From assembly GCF_030272615.1 (NCBI RefSeq), contig NC_081407.1, positions 265,608,574 to 265,672,573 on the forward strand: a stretch of DNA of 64,000 nucleotides. The letters are read 5' to 3'. The notes below the pieces were generated by a model. The model was not told where the DNA came from. It ran no database searches and was given only the letters and a program-made list of their open reading frames with translations. The DNA is from Cryptomeria japonica (taxonomy: Eukaryota > Streptophyta > Pinopsida > Cupressales > Cupressaceae). Below, piece after piece: positions 10,857-23,315 of this stretch. How positions within the stretch are numbered: position 1 is the stretch's first letter; each line of letters starts with the position of its first letter. The position numbers and the translations under genes were made by a program.

Positions 10857-13577
10857 TCCTCCCTAGGGGTGTATGTGTAGGTACCATCCTGTATCTTTCT
10901 TCTAGAGTAACCAACTTTTCTCTCAAGAGTGTGATTTCCTCTTCTGTCTTCAAAGAAACCTTGTGAGTAAACTTTGCCACATTCAAATTGAGGTCTGTTG
11001 GCTCTGTGATAGAGGTATCGGTCACTCTTTTAACCAACAAACCACCAAATAGTTGATCCATCTCATGGATCATGCTAGGTCTCCTTGTAACCTTATGAAG
11101 GCACCAAATAATAAGTTGATCAAGGTAATAATCAAATAGATCTCCATACAGTACCTTATCTCTTTGTGTTGGATCCATTGAATCCAAATATATGTCATGT
11201 CTCCTTCTTATCTAGTGAAAAACAATAGTAGAGGAGATGTCCCATCCTTCCAGAAGGAGTATTCCACTTTTCTTCGCAATCTCTCTCCCTATTTCTGGAG
11301 TCATAGTAGCAAATTGTTGATTTGCAATCCTTAAGAATTCATGCTTTAATTTTTCCCTTTCATCATGTCCTAATTTATCAAAATCAATGCCTTGGCTTCT
11401 CTCTATATGGTCTGTCAAATGTCTGATAACAAATTGTTTAAACTCCCGTGTGTGGATGAAATTATCATCACTCATGAATTATTCACAAGAAACTAACCTT
11501 ACATCTTCACTCACATCACCTCCAAGATTGAATGAATCTAGAGCCCACTCCTTAGGAGGCTCTTGGACAACAACTTGTTGTTGTATCAAATTTGTGAGGA
11601 GGTAGTGGTTCATCCACTTGGAATTCAAAACCCTGGTATGATTGATAAGGGAGCTCCCTTCATGGTGACAATATGTGCAAAGGAGTAACTTCCTTAGGGC
11701 TCTTAGGAAATTGGTAAAGTGGATCACTTGGAGCTGAGCCAATCATAGGCTTCTTCATAGCTGCTTCAACAAGCAACCTCTCAGAAGGGGAAGGGTCTGA
11801 GGGTTCAGGGTCTACAAAACCACAAAGGGAGGCATTTGAGGGCTTGGTGGAGGAGAAACATGTCCAATGGGGGAACCAATTGACTGAGGGGATTGAGTCT
11901 CTTCCATCTCCATTCTTTGAATTGGGGGTACAACATCAAAACAAGGCCTTTCATGTGACAGAGGTGGCAAAGGCATCCTATCAACATCTATGTAAGCAGA
12001 AAAAATTGCCCTCATCCTTGCCTCTAGGATCTGTAGTAGCTCCCAAGAAGGAGAGTATGAACTATCCCACTTCCTCTTTCTATCTTCCTCATATTGGATC
12101 TTACACCATCTTTTTTTTTAAACACCTCCTCATAATCAAATGCATTCCTTATGAGGTCTTCATTATTCTTTGTATCCCATTGGTGATCCTATGGATTAGC
12201 CTTACCAAGGCTCCTAAAAAACCATTCTAAATCATAGTATCTATACTCAACCCAAGGAAGCCTATTCTTATTCAACATAGAGTGAAGAATATCATATGCC
12301 TTCCTATTCATAAAATGATACATCCCAATCACAACTTGTGATGGTTTCATTGATCCTTTCTTATGTGACCCACCCATCAAAGACTTATCTGCTTCTTCCA
12401 ATTGATGCATGATTTCAAGGAAAGCTACCTTATCCTGAACAATAATGGGTAAGAACCTAGGAGTGACCGGACTACCAAAAACCCTTATGATAGTGTGGTC
12501 CTTGAAATAGAACCATGACCCCCAATTATGAGTAATTTTCAATTTAGGCTTAAGGTCCTTAGGCCTTAAAAATTCTTTGGCCTTCTAGGATAGTCCCCAC
12601 CTAACCTTCTTCTACAAGATACTAAGGAGTTTTCTCACAAAAATATTTTGAAACATCAAATAATTGGACCTATTACTATGTGAATCCCAAACATACATCC
12701 ATTCCTGAACTTGGAGAGGCTCCCCTCTAACCTTGGTAATAATCCACAAATCAAGGTGCCACACTTTGAGACGCTTATGCTAAAATATATGCATCAAAGG
12801 GAATAAAACCTGAAAATATTTGACTTTCCCAATTTGAAATCAGAGAGGGCATTATGCAAACCTTTAGCCACCACATAAGCATAATCAAAGGGTTTTTTGA
12901 TATCTTTGCTCCAAACATCTGCACACACCATCATCATCCAGGTTGGTATCATGTCCTTGGCATCTGCAACACACACTTGATAGAGGGAAAGATATGTATC
13001 CACAAAGTAATTTACAAATAGGTCCACACTATAAGGGGATGTTTGTTTTGAAGTCAACTATCTATCCTCCCCTTTGAGTTTTGCATGCAAGAATTGTACC
13101 AAATTTCTCTTATACATGTGCTCATTTTTCTCATATTCAATCTTTAGTTCATCCAAATTGACGGTCCAATCAGTATTGGGATTGAGCATAAAAACTTCAT
13201 TTATCACATCTCTGTTAATTTCTATCAATCTGCCACCCCCACTTGCTACAATTTCCCTAGTAGTAGGATTATAGTTTGCTGCAATTGCAGAAATCAATTT
13301 TGTGTTCACATTTACATTTGATACCACAAGCTTCCCCAAATTGGAAGTCCAGATATTTGAAACTGGGACCCCCTCTTTCTTCTTGTTACAACCCCTCCTC
13401 CATAGACCAAATCCTATTGGGAGAATTAATGCATCTCGAATACCTGCTATGTGGTCAATGATGAACTCATCTAGCCTTGAACTAGGCTTCAACCTTTTCT
13501 GAGTCTCAGTTGATCTAAGAAGTTGAGCTAATCTCTCCAGACCATTTCCTCTTCCCTTGTCTAGAGGACTCTGCCAT
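10857..13577 (-). pseudogene. 5' part of the split, decayed long ORF of unknown function
   Basis: The likely start is the ATG at 13577-13575, just after AACCCTAACCCTAAC. A frameshift follows within about 15 codons. The next block (to 13058) reads through KPSSRLDEFIIDHIAGIRDA and EINRDVINEVFMLNPNTDW, then an in-frame TAG, then the same frame continues to 12794. Further blocks lie at 12542-12189, 12015-11805, 11742-11479, 11475-11212 and 11187 to the TIR-element junction, separated by stops or frame changes. With the downstream part at 981-1739 the ORF would be about 1,150 codons. The window has another long ORF of similar overall build in the retrotransposon at 15452-24387, but I see no clear residue-level identity. 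I cannot name a function; it looks like a repetitive plant ORF family rather than a single-copy gene. Confidence 0.6.
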
Positions 13578-15446
13578 TGTTAGGGTTAGGGTTTTATGAG
13601 AGAATTGGATGAAGAGCTTAAAACCTTAGCACAAAATTAATCTTAGGTCCTTACATGACTACGGACAATTAAGAATTTTGCATGAAAGACAAAAGGCTAA
13701 GGAGAATGCAACTCAGGACACAATCGACAATTATTTTCAGAAACCTTAATTATGAGAATGAAAGCATGAACGAAAACGGATGAAAACCAAGAGAATATAT
13801 AGAACACTATAAACATGAATCAGAGCAATCTCGGTGCTAAATAGGTAAAAATATGGATCATAACGGTCATGATGGAAAAATCAAATGCAGGTACGTATAC
13901 TAGTGTCATAGCGGGAGAGAGCTATTGTATTTTATATTTGAACGTTGGGGCCCCAACCACAATCAAAACTCGACACATCATTATTTATATCATATTTTAT
14001 TTTGCTGCTAACCTTGATAAAAAAAATCTTTCCCATTGCATAATCATCATTGGTACATGGCTAGATTGGCCACATATCTTTTTTTTTATTGGCTAAGCAA
14101 TCATCCTTGTCACCCACGGGTCCCAACTGCTAGATCTGCAACAGCATTGCAGAATTAACTTGTGGGTGCACCTTGGAATAAATGATCATATATTATCTCT
14201 ATCGGGCCCCTTTGATAAGTGAATCACCTCCATGGGGTCCTTAAGCCACATCACCAGCGAAGCTACGGAGTTAGGTTCTGCTTGCATCTTTATCTAGTTG
14301 CGCAATTGCACACTCATCCCGCACTGTTGATATTGATCAATGTAATCACTACTTACTTTTATAACATGGGGGAAGGATGGGCCCATGTTGCTACTTAGCG
14401 GCCTATGATCTATGTGGCAACCATTGACAAGTGCACTCGGGAAATGACTCATTTAGGTGGGGCTCATCCTCGTTCACTTGCACTTGGCTCCTTAGATCGG
14501 GGCCCACGATTACGTGGACTCCAACTCAAGCCAATCGGTAACGTCCAACTCCTCATGTCAAAACCCCATCATCCCTTGACTGGTCAATGATGAAATTGTG
14601 GAGTTAGATCTATCGTGTATGTTCAAGCAATTGCGTAGCTCTTGCGACCATTGATCTTGACCAAGATGTGAATGGTATATGGAGCTCGGGGAAAAAACTT
14701 CAACCAGATGGCTAACAAGGAGGGGCCGGTCATCCATACGACTTAAAAGGCTTGAGGGACAACTTAAATGACTGGATATGGGCGATCAACAGTCATCGTT
14801 AAAAAATAAAACAAAAAGGGAAACCAATGCAGGGTTTAGGATTTTAGGCCTTGAAGCCTTTATAAACATTCTCCTCAAAATCCGTGTTTTCACATATGCC
14901 AATGGACAAATGATGTCCTGCACGACTGAGAAGATTTTGTCATAGATATGTTTTTGGATTTCTAGGACCTCTACTCATATCATATTTATTTCGCATTTAT
15001 GATCTCTCTCTCCATTATTTAGTTTTCTATATATTTAGGTATTCAAGGTTTTCAATATGTCTTCTCTTTTTTTCTATTTCTTTTTTTATATTTTTTAATT
15101 AATTTATATTAAAAAAATATTAGATTTATATTGACATATGAAACATTAAAATAATAAATTATTTGTTATATTATATTTATTATTATTTGTTATACTATAT
15201 TTATTTTATATATTGATATTAAATTTATTATGATATAAAAATTAATATAATTTTTAATATGATATAATAAATTAAGAACAATAATTAAGGTTAAAAAAAA
15301 AGTGGATATATAATATTGTTTTTTAATTAATTAATCTATATAAAATAAAAAATACATTAAAATAAAATATACCATTAAATAAATGCAATATTTCAAATAA
15401 CTGTTGCTTAATTATTTTATAAAAATTAACAACAAATACTCATGAA
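13578..15446. other. Intergenic stretch, AT-rich from about 14990
   Basis: 13580-13860 is the 5' flank of the decayed ORF. 13860-14900 is mixed-composition DNA with no ORF I trust; short ORFs at 13869-14096 and 14405-14590 show no recognisable motif. A TTTATAAAC box near 14850 on the plus strand could be a promoter remnant, but no gene follows. 14990-15446 is very AT-rich, and the same AT-rich sequence resumes after the retrotransposon at 24388. Confidence 0.5.
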
Positions 15447-15451
15447 AAATA
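15447..15451. repeat. Target duplication AAATA, left copy (right copy 24388-24392)
   Basis: AAATA directly precedes the TG start of the left LTR and AAATA directly follows the CA end of the right LTR. This fixes both element boundaries. Confidence 0.9.
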
Positions 15452-16543
15452 TGATGAATACTAAGAGGGGGGGGTGAATTAGTATACCAAAAAATACTAA
15501 ACTCAAACTCTTAAACAATTCAGCAGTTAACCAGTATAACAAATTTACTAACAAACCGGTTAAGACAAATGCAAACCAAACAACAAATAAAGCATTCACC
15601 CACAAGAGCACAATCACCATAACACAAGATGTTTTGATGTGGAAACCCAAATGGGAAAAACCACGGTGAGCAGAAACTCACAAGTAACTATCTGCAGAAT
15701 AGAAACCAGACCAGTTAAGGTCATACAATGTTCTTCACTAGAACAAATCCTATTAGGAATCTAGATCTCTATTAGGAGATAAGTCCTGTTAAAGACTACC
15801 TTGTGAGAGGATTTCAGATTCACAGTTGTGAACCACCTTATTAGAGGATTTACAAAGGCTTTTGCTAGGCCTACCCGATTAAGGGTTTTAGACTTGTCAA
15901 AGATATGAGTAATCAACAAGTAGATGATCTAGATACTAGCACAATATGCTTGGTTAGATCCTTGATAGCTCATTGTTAATGCACATTTAGCATTACTTCA
16001 GTCTTCAATATCTCCACACTCTGTTTCTTCAGTTAGACCTAATCTTCTCTTCTATAATCGCACATACAAAACCCTCATCCATTACTAAAACCCTAGACAT
16101 GATGTCCTTATAAAGGAGTCTGATTTTATGTCGGTCCAATAGGATTACATTACAAGTTCCTAGGTTCAATGCATCTAGACACATTTGGTAACACAACACA
16201 AAATCACCGCCAAAGTGTCGGTGGATGATAACTCATCACAGAAATACCGGTTGGTAACTCATCACAGAGTAATACCGGTTCATACATTTTACTGATTACC
16301 GGTTGTCAAAATAAAGACTCGAAAAATGTTAACTACTGCTTCATTCCTTTGTACCGCTTTGGGTTTTCAGTCAGTTTGTGACCGGTAAACACCTTCTGCA
16401 AAACACCAATAATCTAAAGACTATAATACATAATACTGGTTGGAACAATTACCGGTTGAGCATAATTCATACATAAATAAAGTGATCACAAAACAAGTGT
16501 GTGTCCATCAATGACAATCACAACATCATAAAAAATGCCAACA
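15452..16543 (-). repeat. 3' LTR of the pol-less element
   Basis: On the plus strand it runs from TGATGAATACTAAG to AAATGCCAACA; the matching copy is 23316-24387. It has about 21 extra bases near 16070 compared with the other LTR. It contains the block TGGAAACCCAAATGGG followed by AAAAACCAC, shared with the divergent LTR at 17361-18851. Confidence 0.9.
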
Positions 16544-16556
16544 ATCTCCCCCTTTG
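16544..16556 (-). other. Polypurine tract of the pol-less element
   Basis: The minus strand reads CAAAGGGGGAGAT immediately before the TGTTGG start of the 3' LTR, the expected place and composition for plus-strand priming. Confidence 0.75.
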
Positions 16557-16859
16557 GCATTGATGGCAACACTTAGGAAAATTTTGAGATCTAAGTGTTT
16601 TACAACAAAAATATGCCATAATCAAAATTACTCCCCCTGCGCATATACATTATCCCTTTTTGTAGACAATACAATGTATACTACTCCCTTAAAGAGGTAA
16701 CATGAAAGTATACATAACATGCATCAAAATTTTAAATACTACTCCCCCTTTGCCAACAATGACAAAGTAATGCAGAATAACCCCTGTTTCTCATTAATAT
16801 TAAAATAAGTAAATGTTTATGACAATAATGAGTTAAACTTATCAAAAACAGATTTAAAA

Positions 16860-17360
16860 TCCCGCATAAAAGTCTTCATGGCTAATGACCATGACTCAAG
16901 TAATGAGGTAGCAACCTCACTTTCCGTCTGCATCTATGATACCTGTTCTTCCATGGCATCAATTGTACTCATCTCTTGAGTTACCATTAAAGCTTCTAGA
17001 TTGAGAAAGCACTTCTGAAGAATTTGCAGTCTAGGTAATAAAACCGGTTGAAGCTCTTGCAAATCTCTTGTCCGATTGCTAATCTCCAATTCTATCTTGG
17101 TAGACTGAAGCTGATACCGGTGAGTAGTTTGCCCATATGTAGTGAAAGAATCATATGACGTCTTAAAGTTGCTTATGTATGCCTACAAATCTGATTGCAG
17201 TTTATCCTTTTGTGCAAGCACATCATCACAAAATAGATGGGGTTGGCTTATTTTTCTCAACAATAGTTTTCCCTCATCCATAGCATCTCTTATATCCTTT
17301 TGCTGTTTTTGAAGTTGAGAAAAAAGCTCATTTAGTTTCTTTACTAAGGTAGTGTTTAGT
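16860..17360 (-). pseudogene. C-terminal coiled-coil part of the extra ORF
   Basis: Minus-strand translation gives helical sequence (KKLNELFSQLQKQQKDIRD..., then ELEISNRTRDLQELQ and a tail ending in SVFDKFNSLLS-stop near 16835), broken by at least two stops. It lies between the divergent LTR and the 3' LTR and is best read as the continuation of the extra ORF that stops being recognisable near 19060. About 300 bp of non-coding 3' region with several AGGGGGAGTA purine blocks follow it. Confidence 0.45.
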
Positions 17361-18851
17361 TGTTAGTAAGATGAGAGGGGGGGTGGGGGGTGAATCATAA
17401 AAACTCAATAATCAATGTATTCATCAGATTCAAACTCTGTAGCCTTTACTGATAAGAAACTATGACTGTAAATCATTCAAACTCATAAACAGATACACCT
17501 AAAACATCATAACACATTTAACACTAGATTTAACGTGGAAACCCAAATAGGGAAAAACCACTGTGGGATTTTGGACCCACTATGAAATATACCCTTCTAG
17601 AGTATGCTTAGTTAAAATCCAATCCCGTTACAAATTACATAAACACATTTCTAGATGTGACCCGGTTAAGGGATTTCCCTCAGACTTGTTAGAATCTTGC
17701 ACTTTGTTAGAAGTGACCTTGTTAAAGGATTTCAAACACTCATTTAGAATGTTACCTTGCTAGAGAATTTACAAATAAGACTGTTAGGTCCACTCAGTTA
17801 AGAGATTTCCTATCACTTACAAAATAAATAACAATATAAAATATATCTGTAACTTCACATCTGAAATGCTAAAGAAGACTCTATGTGCTCAAAATAATCT
17901 TGTCATAAGACTTATCTTGCTCCTTGCTGGGCTTCTGAATCTGTTCTTTAATCAGATATTCAATCTTTTGTGCTCGGCGATCACTACTGTAGTATCACTG
18001 TTCTTCTATTTGCCCGCATATATTGTTCATCAACAATTTCTTATTTATAAAAAATTCCTAACCGCTTAATCTCCTTGATCATATTTCCCATGATCAATCT
18101 TAGCCATCAGATCTTCAAACTTGACTAGGTTCATTGTATCCTTCGATCTGAAAATGTTTTATCTCACCTTGGAACTTGTATTCCTTCCTTGGAACTTGTG
18201 CTAGGTTATGACCGTTCAATCTGCACTGTAGATCTAACTCCTATATTTTTCATTGTCATAGATCTTCAACAAACTTCTTGCACGACATACCAATCATCTA
18301 TACATCTCCAGCTCATTGGCATCCTTCATTTAATAATGTTTTTATCCATCCAATGCATTCTGTTATTACTCGGTTGTTACTCGGTAAATACTAAACCTTT
18401 ACTCGGTAGATATTATGCCTTCTTTAATCGATATCGATAACCTTAATGTTTACCAACTAGCTTCATGCTCGGTAGCATAGAACAATATCAAACCTTAACT
18501 CATCTATTGAATGAAATCTTTTCTCATTCTTAGAATACTCATATATAGGATATCAAAATAATCAAAACAACAAAATCTCATCATTGTCTAACTTGGTAAT
18601 AGTTGCCCATTGAATAACTTATTACTCCCCTTCATTTTCATTCTTTCTGTGTCACTTACCAACATATTTATACTTATCAAAACATACTCATTAAGATATG
18701 GCAACATCATACTGAATCAGAAAATCAATTGCTTGACATCAATGACAAAATAATATTATTAAGACAGTAATTATCCTTTCTTAGTTATATCCACAATCTT
18801 CAACAACCTTCTCAATATCCTCATACCAACAAACTTACTAGAATGCCAACA
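17361..18851 (-). mobile_element. Divergent related LTR lodged inside the pol-less element
   Basis: The segment shares LTR landmarks with the flanking LTRs: GATGAGAGGGGGGG near one end, GTGGAAACCCAAATAGGG in the middle (about 17535), CCCGGTTAAGGG, and AATGCCAACA at the other end. On the minus strand it follows a second polypurine-like stretch (CAAAGGGAGAT, 18852-18862). It is longer (about 1.49 kb) and much more diverged than the outer LTR pair. I could not find a 5-bp duplication around it (ATCTC on one side, TTAGT on the other), so it may be the 3' end of a truncated second element or a recombination product rather than a clean solo LTR. The left boundary is approximate. Confidence 0.55.
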
Positions 18852-18862
18852 ATCTCCCTTTG

Positions 18863-21539
18863 TGAAATGCTAATATTAGTGCCTTTTGATGCTTCTTCTG
18901 TGCATTAGCTTCAACAACTTCTTCTAGGCATTGTACCTGGTCCTCTACAACTATACATAGAAGTTTTAGTTTGGCCAGAGAGGAATCAGTACCAGGGAGG
19001 TTGGTACCCGGAATCAAACTGGTAAGGGTGTCATTCGGAGTGAATGACATCCTGCTCCTTTTTCCTCCTCAATGTTTCCAGTCTTTCTTGTGCTAGCTTT
19101 ATGCCTTCCAACAACTCCGATTCATCTGCAGATTGGAGGTCAATAGGACTAGTGATGTCAACTGGTTTGGCTTGACCACCGGTTGCCTTTGGAGTCTCTG
19201 CTTGTTTGTTCTTTTCTGCTTCCTTCTTCTCTTCTACTCTTTAGTTTTCCTCTTCTTTCTCCCTTTGCTCCGTTTCATGCTTTTTCTTCTCTTCCTCCTT
19301 CTTTCTTTCTTCTTCTTTCCGCTTCTCCTCTTCTTGTTTCTTCTTCTCCTCGTCTTTCCACTTCTCCTCTTCTTTCTTTTCCTCCTCTTCTTTCCTCTTC
19401 TCCTCTTATTTCCTCTTCTCTTCATCTTGTTTTCTCTTCTCTTCATCTTGTTTCCTCTTCTTTTCCTCTTTATTTTTCTCTTCCTCTTTCTCGGCTCTCT
19501 TTGTCAGCCTTTTCCTTGTCCAACTTCTGCTTCTCTGCTTTTTCTTTATCCTGTTTCTCCTTCTCTATGTCTGGAGTGAAATCTTCACTATCTAATGCGT
19601 CCACATTAATAGTGTCAACCTATTCTATAGCTGGTTCTCCTTCGCCATAAAATGCCTCATCCGGTTTTCCAGTTTCTGTTTCCTGTTCAGCTTCTCTATT
19701 TGCTTGAACAACTTTATGCATTTTCACAGCGGCTTTAGTCTGGGAGTGTGTGTCTTTCACCACTTTAGAGGCTTTTCCTTCTAGTAGCAAGAGTCTTCTT
19801 CTTCTCATGAAGAAGAGACCTTAGTACCGGTTCATGATTTCAAACAATTCAGAGTTTGAAGCATCAGGGAAGTATTCTACAAAAATATTTTCTCTGATCT
19901 GTTGTTCTCTCTCGATGGCAATGCACCATTTATTATCCAAAGAATTGTACAAAGAATCAGGTGTCTCAGATCTAATTTTTTATGGCGACTGGTCATAAAC
20001 ACACAAATAATTAATGATTTACCACTCTGCTTCCTCTTTCTCACTATTGATAAAATCATCAAAACACTCCTTCAAATCACTAAGCAATTTTCTTTTAATA
20101 TTCTTAATAGTCCTCTGATAATGTGTCATCGGCTTATAAGAAGAGATGTCAATATTTAACTGTGCTGATGATGCAGGTGCATTGCCGGTAGTTTTTGTCT
20201 TCTTCCTTGTTTTCCTGGTCTTCTTAGGCTGCACTTATGGTTCTGTATCCTCAGACTCTGGTGAGTTGCTTTTGGTCTTCCACTTCCTTTCAAATACTTT
20301 AGCGGGTGCAACTTCCAGTTTCATCTTGGCAGGTGACCGCTTGGTCACTTTTGGGCTTGCTGAGGTAACCGGTGCCGATACTGATGGTACTGCCTTTCCC
20401 TTTTTCACTAAAGGTTCTTCAACGGGTGTTACCCTTTCCAAGTAGGTGTCAGTTCTCTTTTTCTTTGCATTTAAAGGAGAGGCAATCAGGGTAAAGGCAT
20501 ACCCATCCAACATGTCATACATCACCTCATATCCCATTGGTTCTACCTCTTCCTTTCTGGGCTCTACTATTTCCATTATGCACTCATCTACTTTAATGGT
20601 AAAGCAGATGTCCTCTTCATATTTCTTAACAATATCCCTAGATATCCTCAACCTTTGACTCATCTTCCTCTTGAATTCATCAAAATATTTATTCAAGACT
20701 TCAGGATATCCGGTTCCCACCACTTGGAGACTTTCCCTAATTTGTTTGGTGACTGGTTGGTGAGCAGACCATTGAATATCACCGACTCCCGGAAAATAGC
20801 CTTGAAAGTAGAAAAATAGACCTACCAAAAGTTGTCCAAATTTGAACCTTAGAGCACTGTCTTGCTTGATGGACTTCAAGTTTAATAGAAGTTGCTTCTG
20901 CAAACAGGTACATAGATCAAATGAGGCGTCCTCCTTGATCATTCTGTAGGCAGCATTTACTGCAGCAACAGAGACAAAGTTTATTCCACTGGCATAAAAT
21001 GTTTAGTATCCAATCACCATGCAAGCATACTTGACCAAATCATCTTTGATGGTGTTGACGGTCATTCCCCATTGGTCGCTCAGAGAACCAGTGAGCTTAG
21101 TCATTTCATTCTTAATGACCTTCCTTAGGGCTGGCACCTCATCACTATTGCAGAAACTGGTGATGGCATTAATTGCTTCAAGCGTAATGTCATGTGTCCT
21201 CTCGAGATACATCTTGTCACCATGCACTCTTCTTAGGATGATGCAGATGTGCTCTTCCGTGAACTCTTCAAGAAAGTAAACCGCATTGTGAAGTTTCTTT
21301 CTCTCCAGGATGCTGTATTCCAATTTGATCTTCTTGTCATCCCCACAGAACAAACCTAGCTGGGAATGAATCACTAGGGATCCTAGGTCTTCTAATTTGC
21401 AGTCGATGTACCCTGAAATATCTCCTTCGACAATGACTCCCGCAGGTATTTGGGACAAGGCATTGCATTTCATTTTTCTTTGAATGAATTCAGTTGAGTC
21501 CATAGGTACACTAGAACTAGAGTGCGATGTAGAAGCCAT
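18863..21539 (-). pseudogene. Long extra ORF of unknown function in the pol-less element (N-terminal and middle parts)
   Basis: The start is the ATG at 21539 (MASTSHSSSS...). One frame runs from there to 20019, with stops at 21003 and 20235 that do not change frame; the frame then shifts and shorter blocks follow to about 18863. The first ~300 residues look like a compact globular domain with HDITLEAINAITSF and FGQLLVGLFFYFQGYFPG motifs. A basic, Ser/Pro-rich stretch follows, then a Lys/Glu repeat region (about 19195-19500) and a coiled-coil-like end. No retroviral enzyme motif is present. It occupies the place where pol should be. The 450 bp between gag and this ATG is non-coding and could hold its own promoter. 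I do not recognise the domain; a captured host-type or plant-mobile-domain-like protein is possible but unproven. Confidence 0.6.
19195..19500 (-). repeat. Lys/Glu-rich codon repeat inside the extra ORF
   Basis: The plus strand is a run of CTTCTCCTCTTCTTTC-type pyrimidine words; in the ORF's sense this is an imperfect GAAGAGGAAGAAAAG array that would encode a long Lys/Glu helix. Irregular unit length has scrambled the frame. ORFs on the plus strand over this stretch are artefacts of composition. Confidence 0.7.
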
Positions 21540-21988
21540 GATTAACTGATAAATAAGAATTTCAAGAAATACCTTCAGAATTTTGAAATTTAGGGTTTGC
21601 TAATGCAGCTTCACAACACACCACTTTGGTTGCTGGATTACCGCTTGGTGTTCTTCACTTGATTGATTGACAATATCTCTGGATTCTTCTGCAAGATTTG
21701 AAATCTCTCTGAGTCACAAGTCGAATCGCCTTTTATCGCTCTGCACTTGAAAAATGCTTCGATCGAAAACTGATAAGTGAAAATGATGTTGAAAAATTCC
21801 TTTTAAACAAGGTCTCACCTACCATAATAAATGCATCACCATTAGGGCATAAACCCTAATTTCACCTTTTACCGCTTCTAGTCTTCTGCCGATTGATAGG
21901 TAACATACACTGGTTAAGGTCTTTTACCGATATAAACCGAGGGTTCGAAACATTTCACCAATTTGTTCCCCCTAAGCTTTTCTGAAGC

Positions 21989-23277
21989 TCAGTTTGCCAG
22001 TTCAGAGACTACCACACTAGGTGCAGAAACCAATTCATCTTGTGTTACTACTTCAGATTTCATCTTCCATGTTTTATTCATTCCTGCTTGAACGGTTTCA
22101 ACATCAATCTTCCCTTCTGGAGTGACTAGTATATCATCTGATAGGTTCTTTCTCATTCTGTAGGTTCTGGCAGGGTGTCCCGATTTGCTGCAATGATAGC
22201 ATACCATTCTAGGTGTTCTCCATGGTCCATTGTTCATTCTACCATTCTTCCTTCTGCATGTTGCAGTAGTGTGACTGCTTCCTTGACAGATCAAATAGGT
22301 TTCTCTCCAATCGGTTGCCGCTTGATAGCCACCATTACCTGACTGATGGTCATAGGCATTATATCGGTTTGGATTCCGGTTCATAGAGGATTCAAGAAAA
22401 ACTCCTTGAGTCCTTTGATGATATCTCCCAGTGTTGTGCATAACAGACCTGCATTCAAATGCTCTATGCTCAAACTTGTTGCATGCATAACAATTTCCAT
22501 TGAATCTATTGGATCTAGGCTTATTGTTTAGAAAATAAGGAAAGTTATTGTAGGCCTTATACACACATTAGCAGTATATCCTTCTTTGAGACAATTAAAG
22601 CAAATAGGTTTAAACTTTTGCTTACCTTTATCCTTTGATATCGATTTCTTCTTTGATGCTACATCTTTTGTTCCAGAGGTCTCACCTTCCTCATAATCAG
22701 AGAAACCAAGTCCAATAGTATTCTTTACCAGTTTTGCTGATTCAAGATTTTGCTCTAGCTTAGTAGTACTCTTATTGAATTTGGCAAGTATCTCCTTTGT
22801 CTCAGTGAGTTATTTGGTAATAGAAGCATTGGATTCCTTCAATGTTGCATTCTCAGAAATAGCCATGTTTAGTTCACCTTGCATTTCTTCTTTTTCCACT
22901 TTACTCTCTTGGAGATGAGTGGTAAGGGCACTGATTTCTTGCTTCAGCTTGGAGATCTCATGATCTTTGTCTTTTACCAGATCTTCAGCTTTCCTTTGGT
23001 TCTCAAGCTCTTGACACATTCTGATAGTGAGTCCTTCCAGTTCCCTTCTTAGGTTGGCATTAGATTCATTCAGTTTTTCAACTTCTTCAACTAGGGCCTC
23101 CATGTCTACTTCATCAGAAGAACTATTTTCAGTAAGCTCCATCAGTTTCTCAACATGCTCTCTTCTTTTTGCCAAAGAGGCTTTATATTTGACTTTGAGT
23201 TCATCATAGGATTTCTCAGTCTGAGTGAGCCGATGAGTAAGTTCCCTCACAGTGTATTCCTCCATATCTTCTTCCAA
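21989..23277 (-). pseudogene. gag: Gag remnant: coiled coil followed by several zinc knuckles
   Basis: The block 23277-22810 is a long predicted coiled coil (heptads through ELTHRLTQTEKSYDELKVK and onward). A Lys/Ser-rich linker follows, then four knuckle-like units: CFNCLKEGYTANVC near 22600 (His replaced by Tyr), CYACNKFEHRAFEC near 22485, a degenerate CQGSSHTTATC near 22285, and CYHCSKSGHPARTY near 22190 (last Cys replaced by Tyr). At least one stop and frame change separate the coiled coil from the knuckles (22810 and 22564). The gene begins only about 25-40 bp after the primer binding site, with no gag N-terminal domain, so the front of gag seems deleted. Confidence 0.7.
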
Positions 23278-23300
23278 GTGGTTAGACTTATAGAAAGGTT

Positions 23301-23313
23301 GGCTCTGATACCA
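23301..23313 (-). other. Primer binding site, initiator-Met tRNA type
   Basis: The minus strand reads TGGTATCAGAGCC two bases after the CA end of the 5' LTR. TGGTATCAGAGC is the standard plant complement of the initiator Met tRNA 3' end, and fixes the element's orientation. Confidence 0.9.
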
Positions 23314-23315
23314 AT

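Noticed and set aside
13869-14590. Short plus-strand ORFs and a TTTATAAAC box as evidence for a host gene
   Set aside because: No motif, no continuation and no supporting splice signals; AT-rich DNA follows at once.
17361-18851. Calling the inner LTR a clean solo LTR
   Set aside because: No matching target duplication was found around it, and it is preceded by its own polypurine-like tract.
19133-19650. Phe/Leu- and Ser-rich plus-strand ORFs that look like membrane proteins
   Set aside because: They are the complement of the Lys/Glu repeat in the minus-strand ORF.
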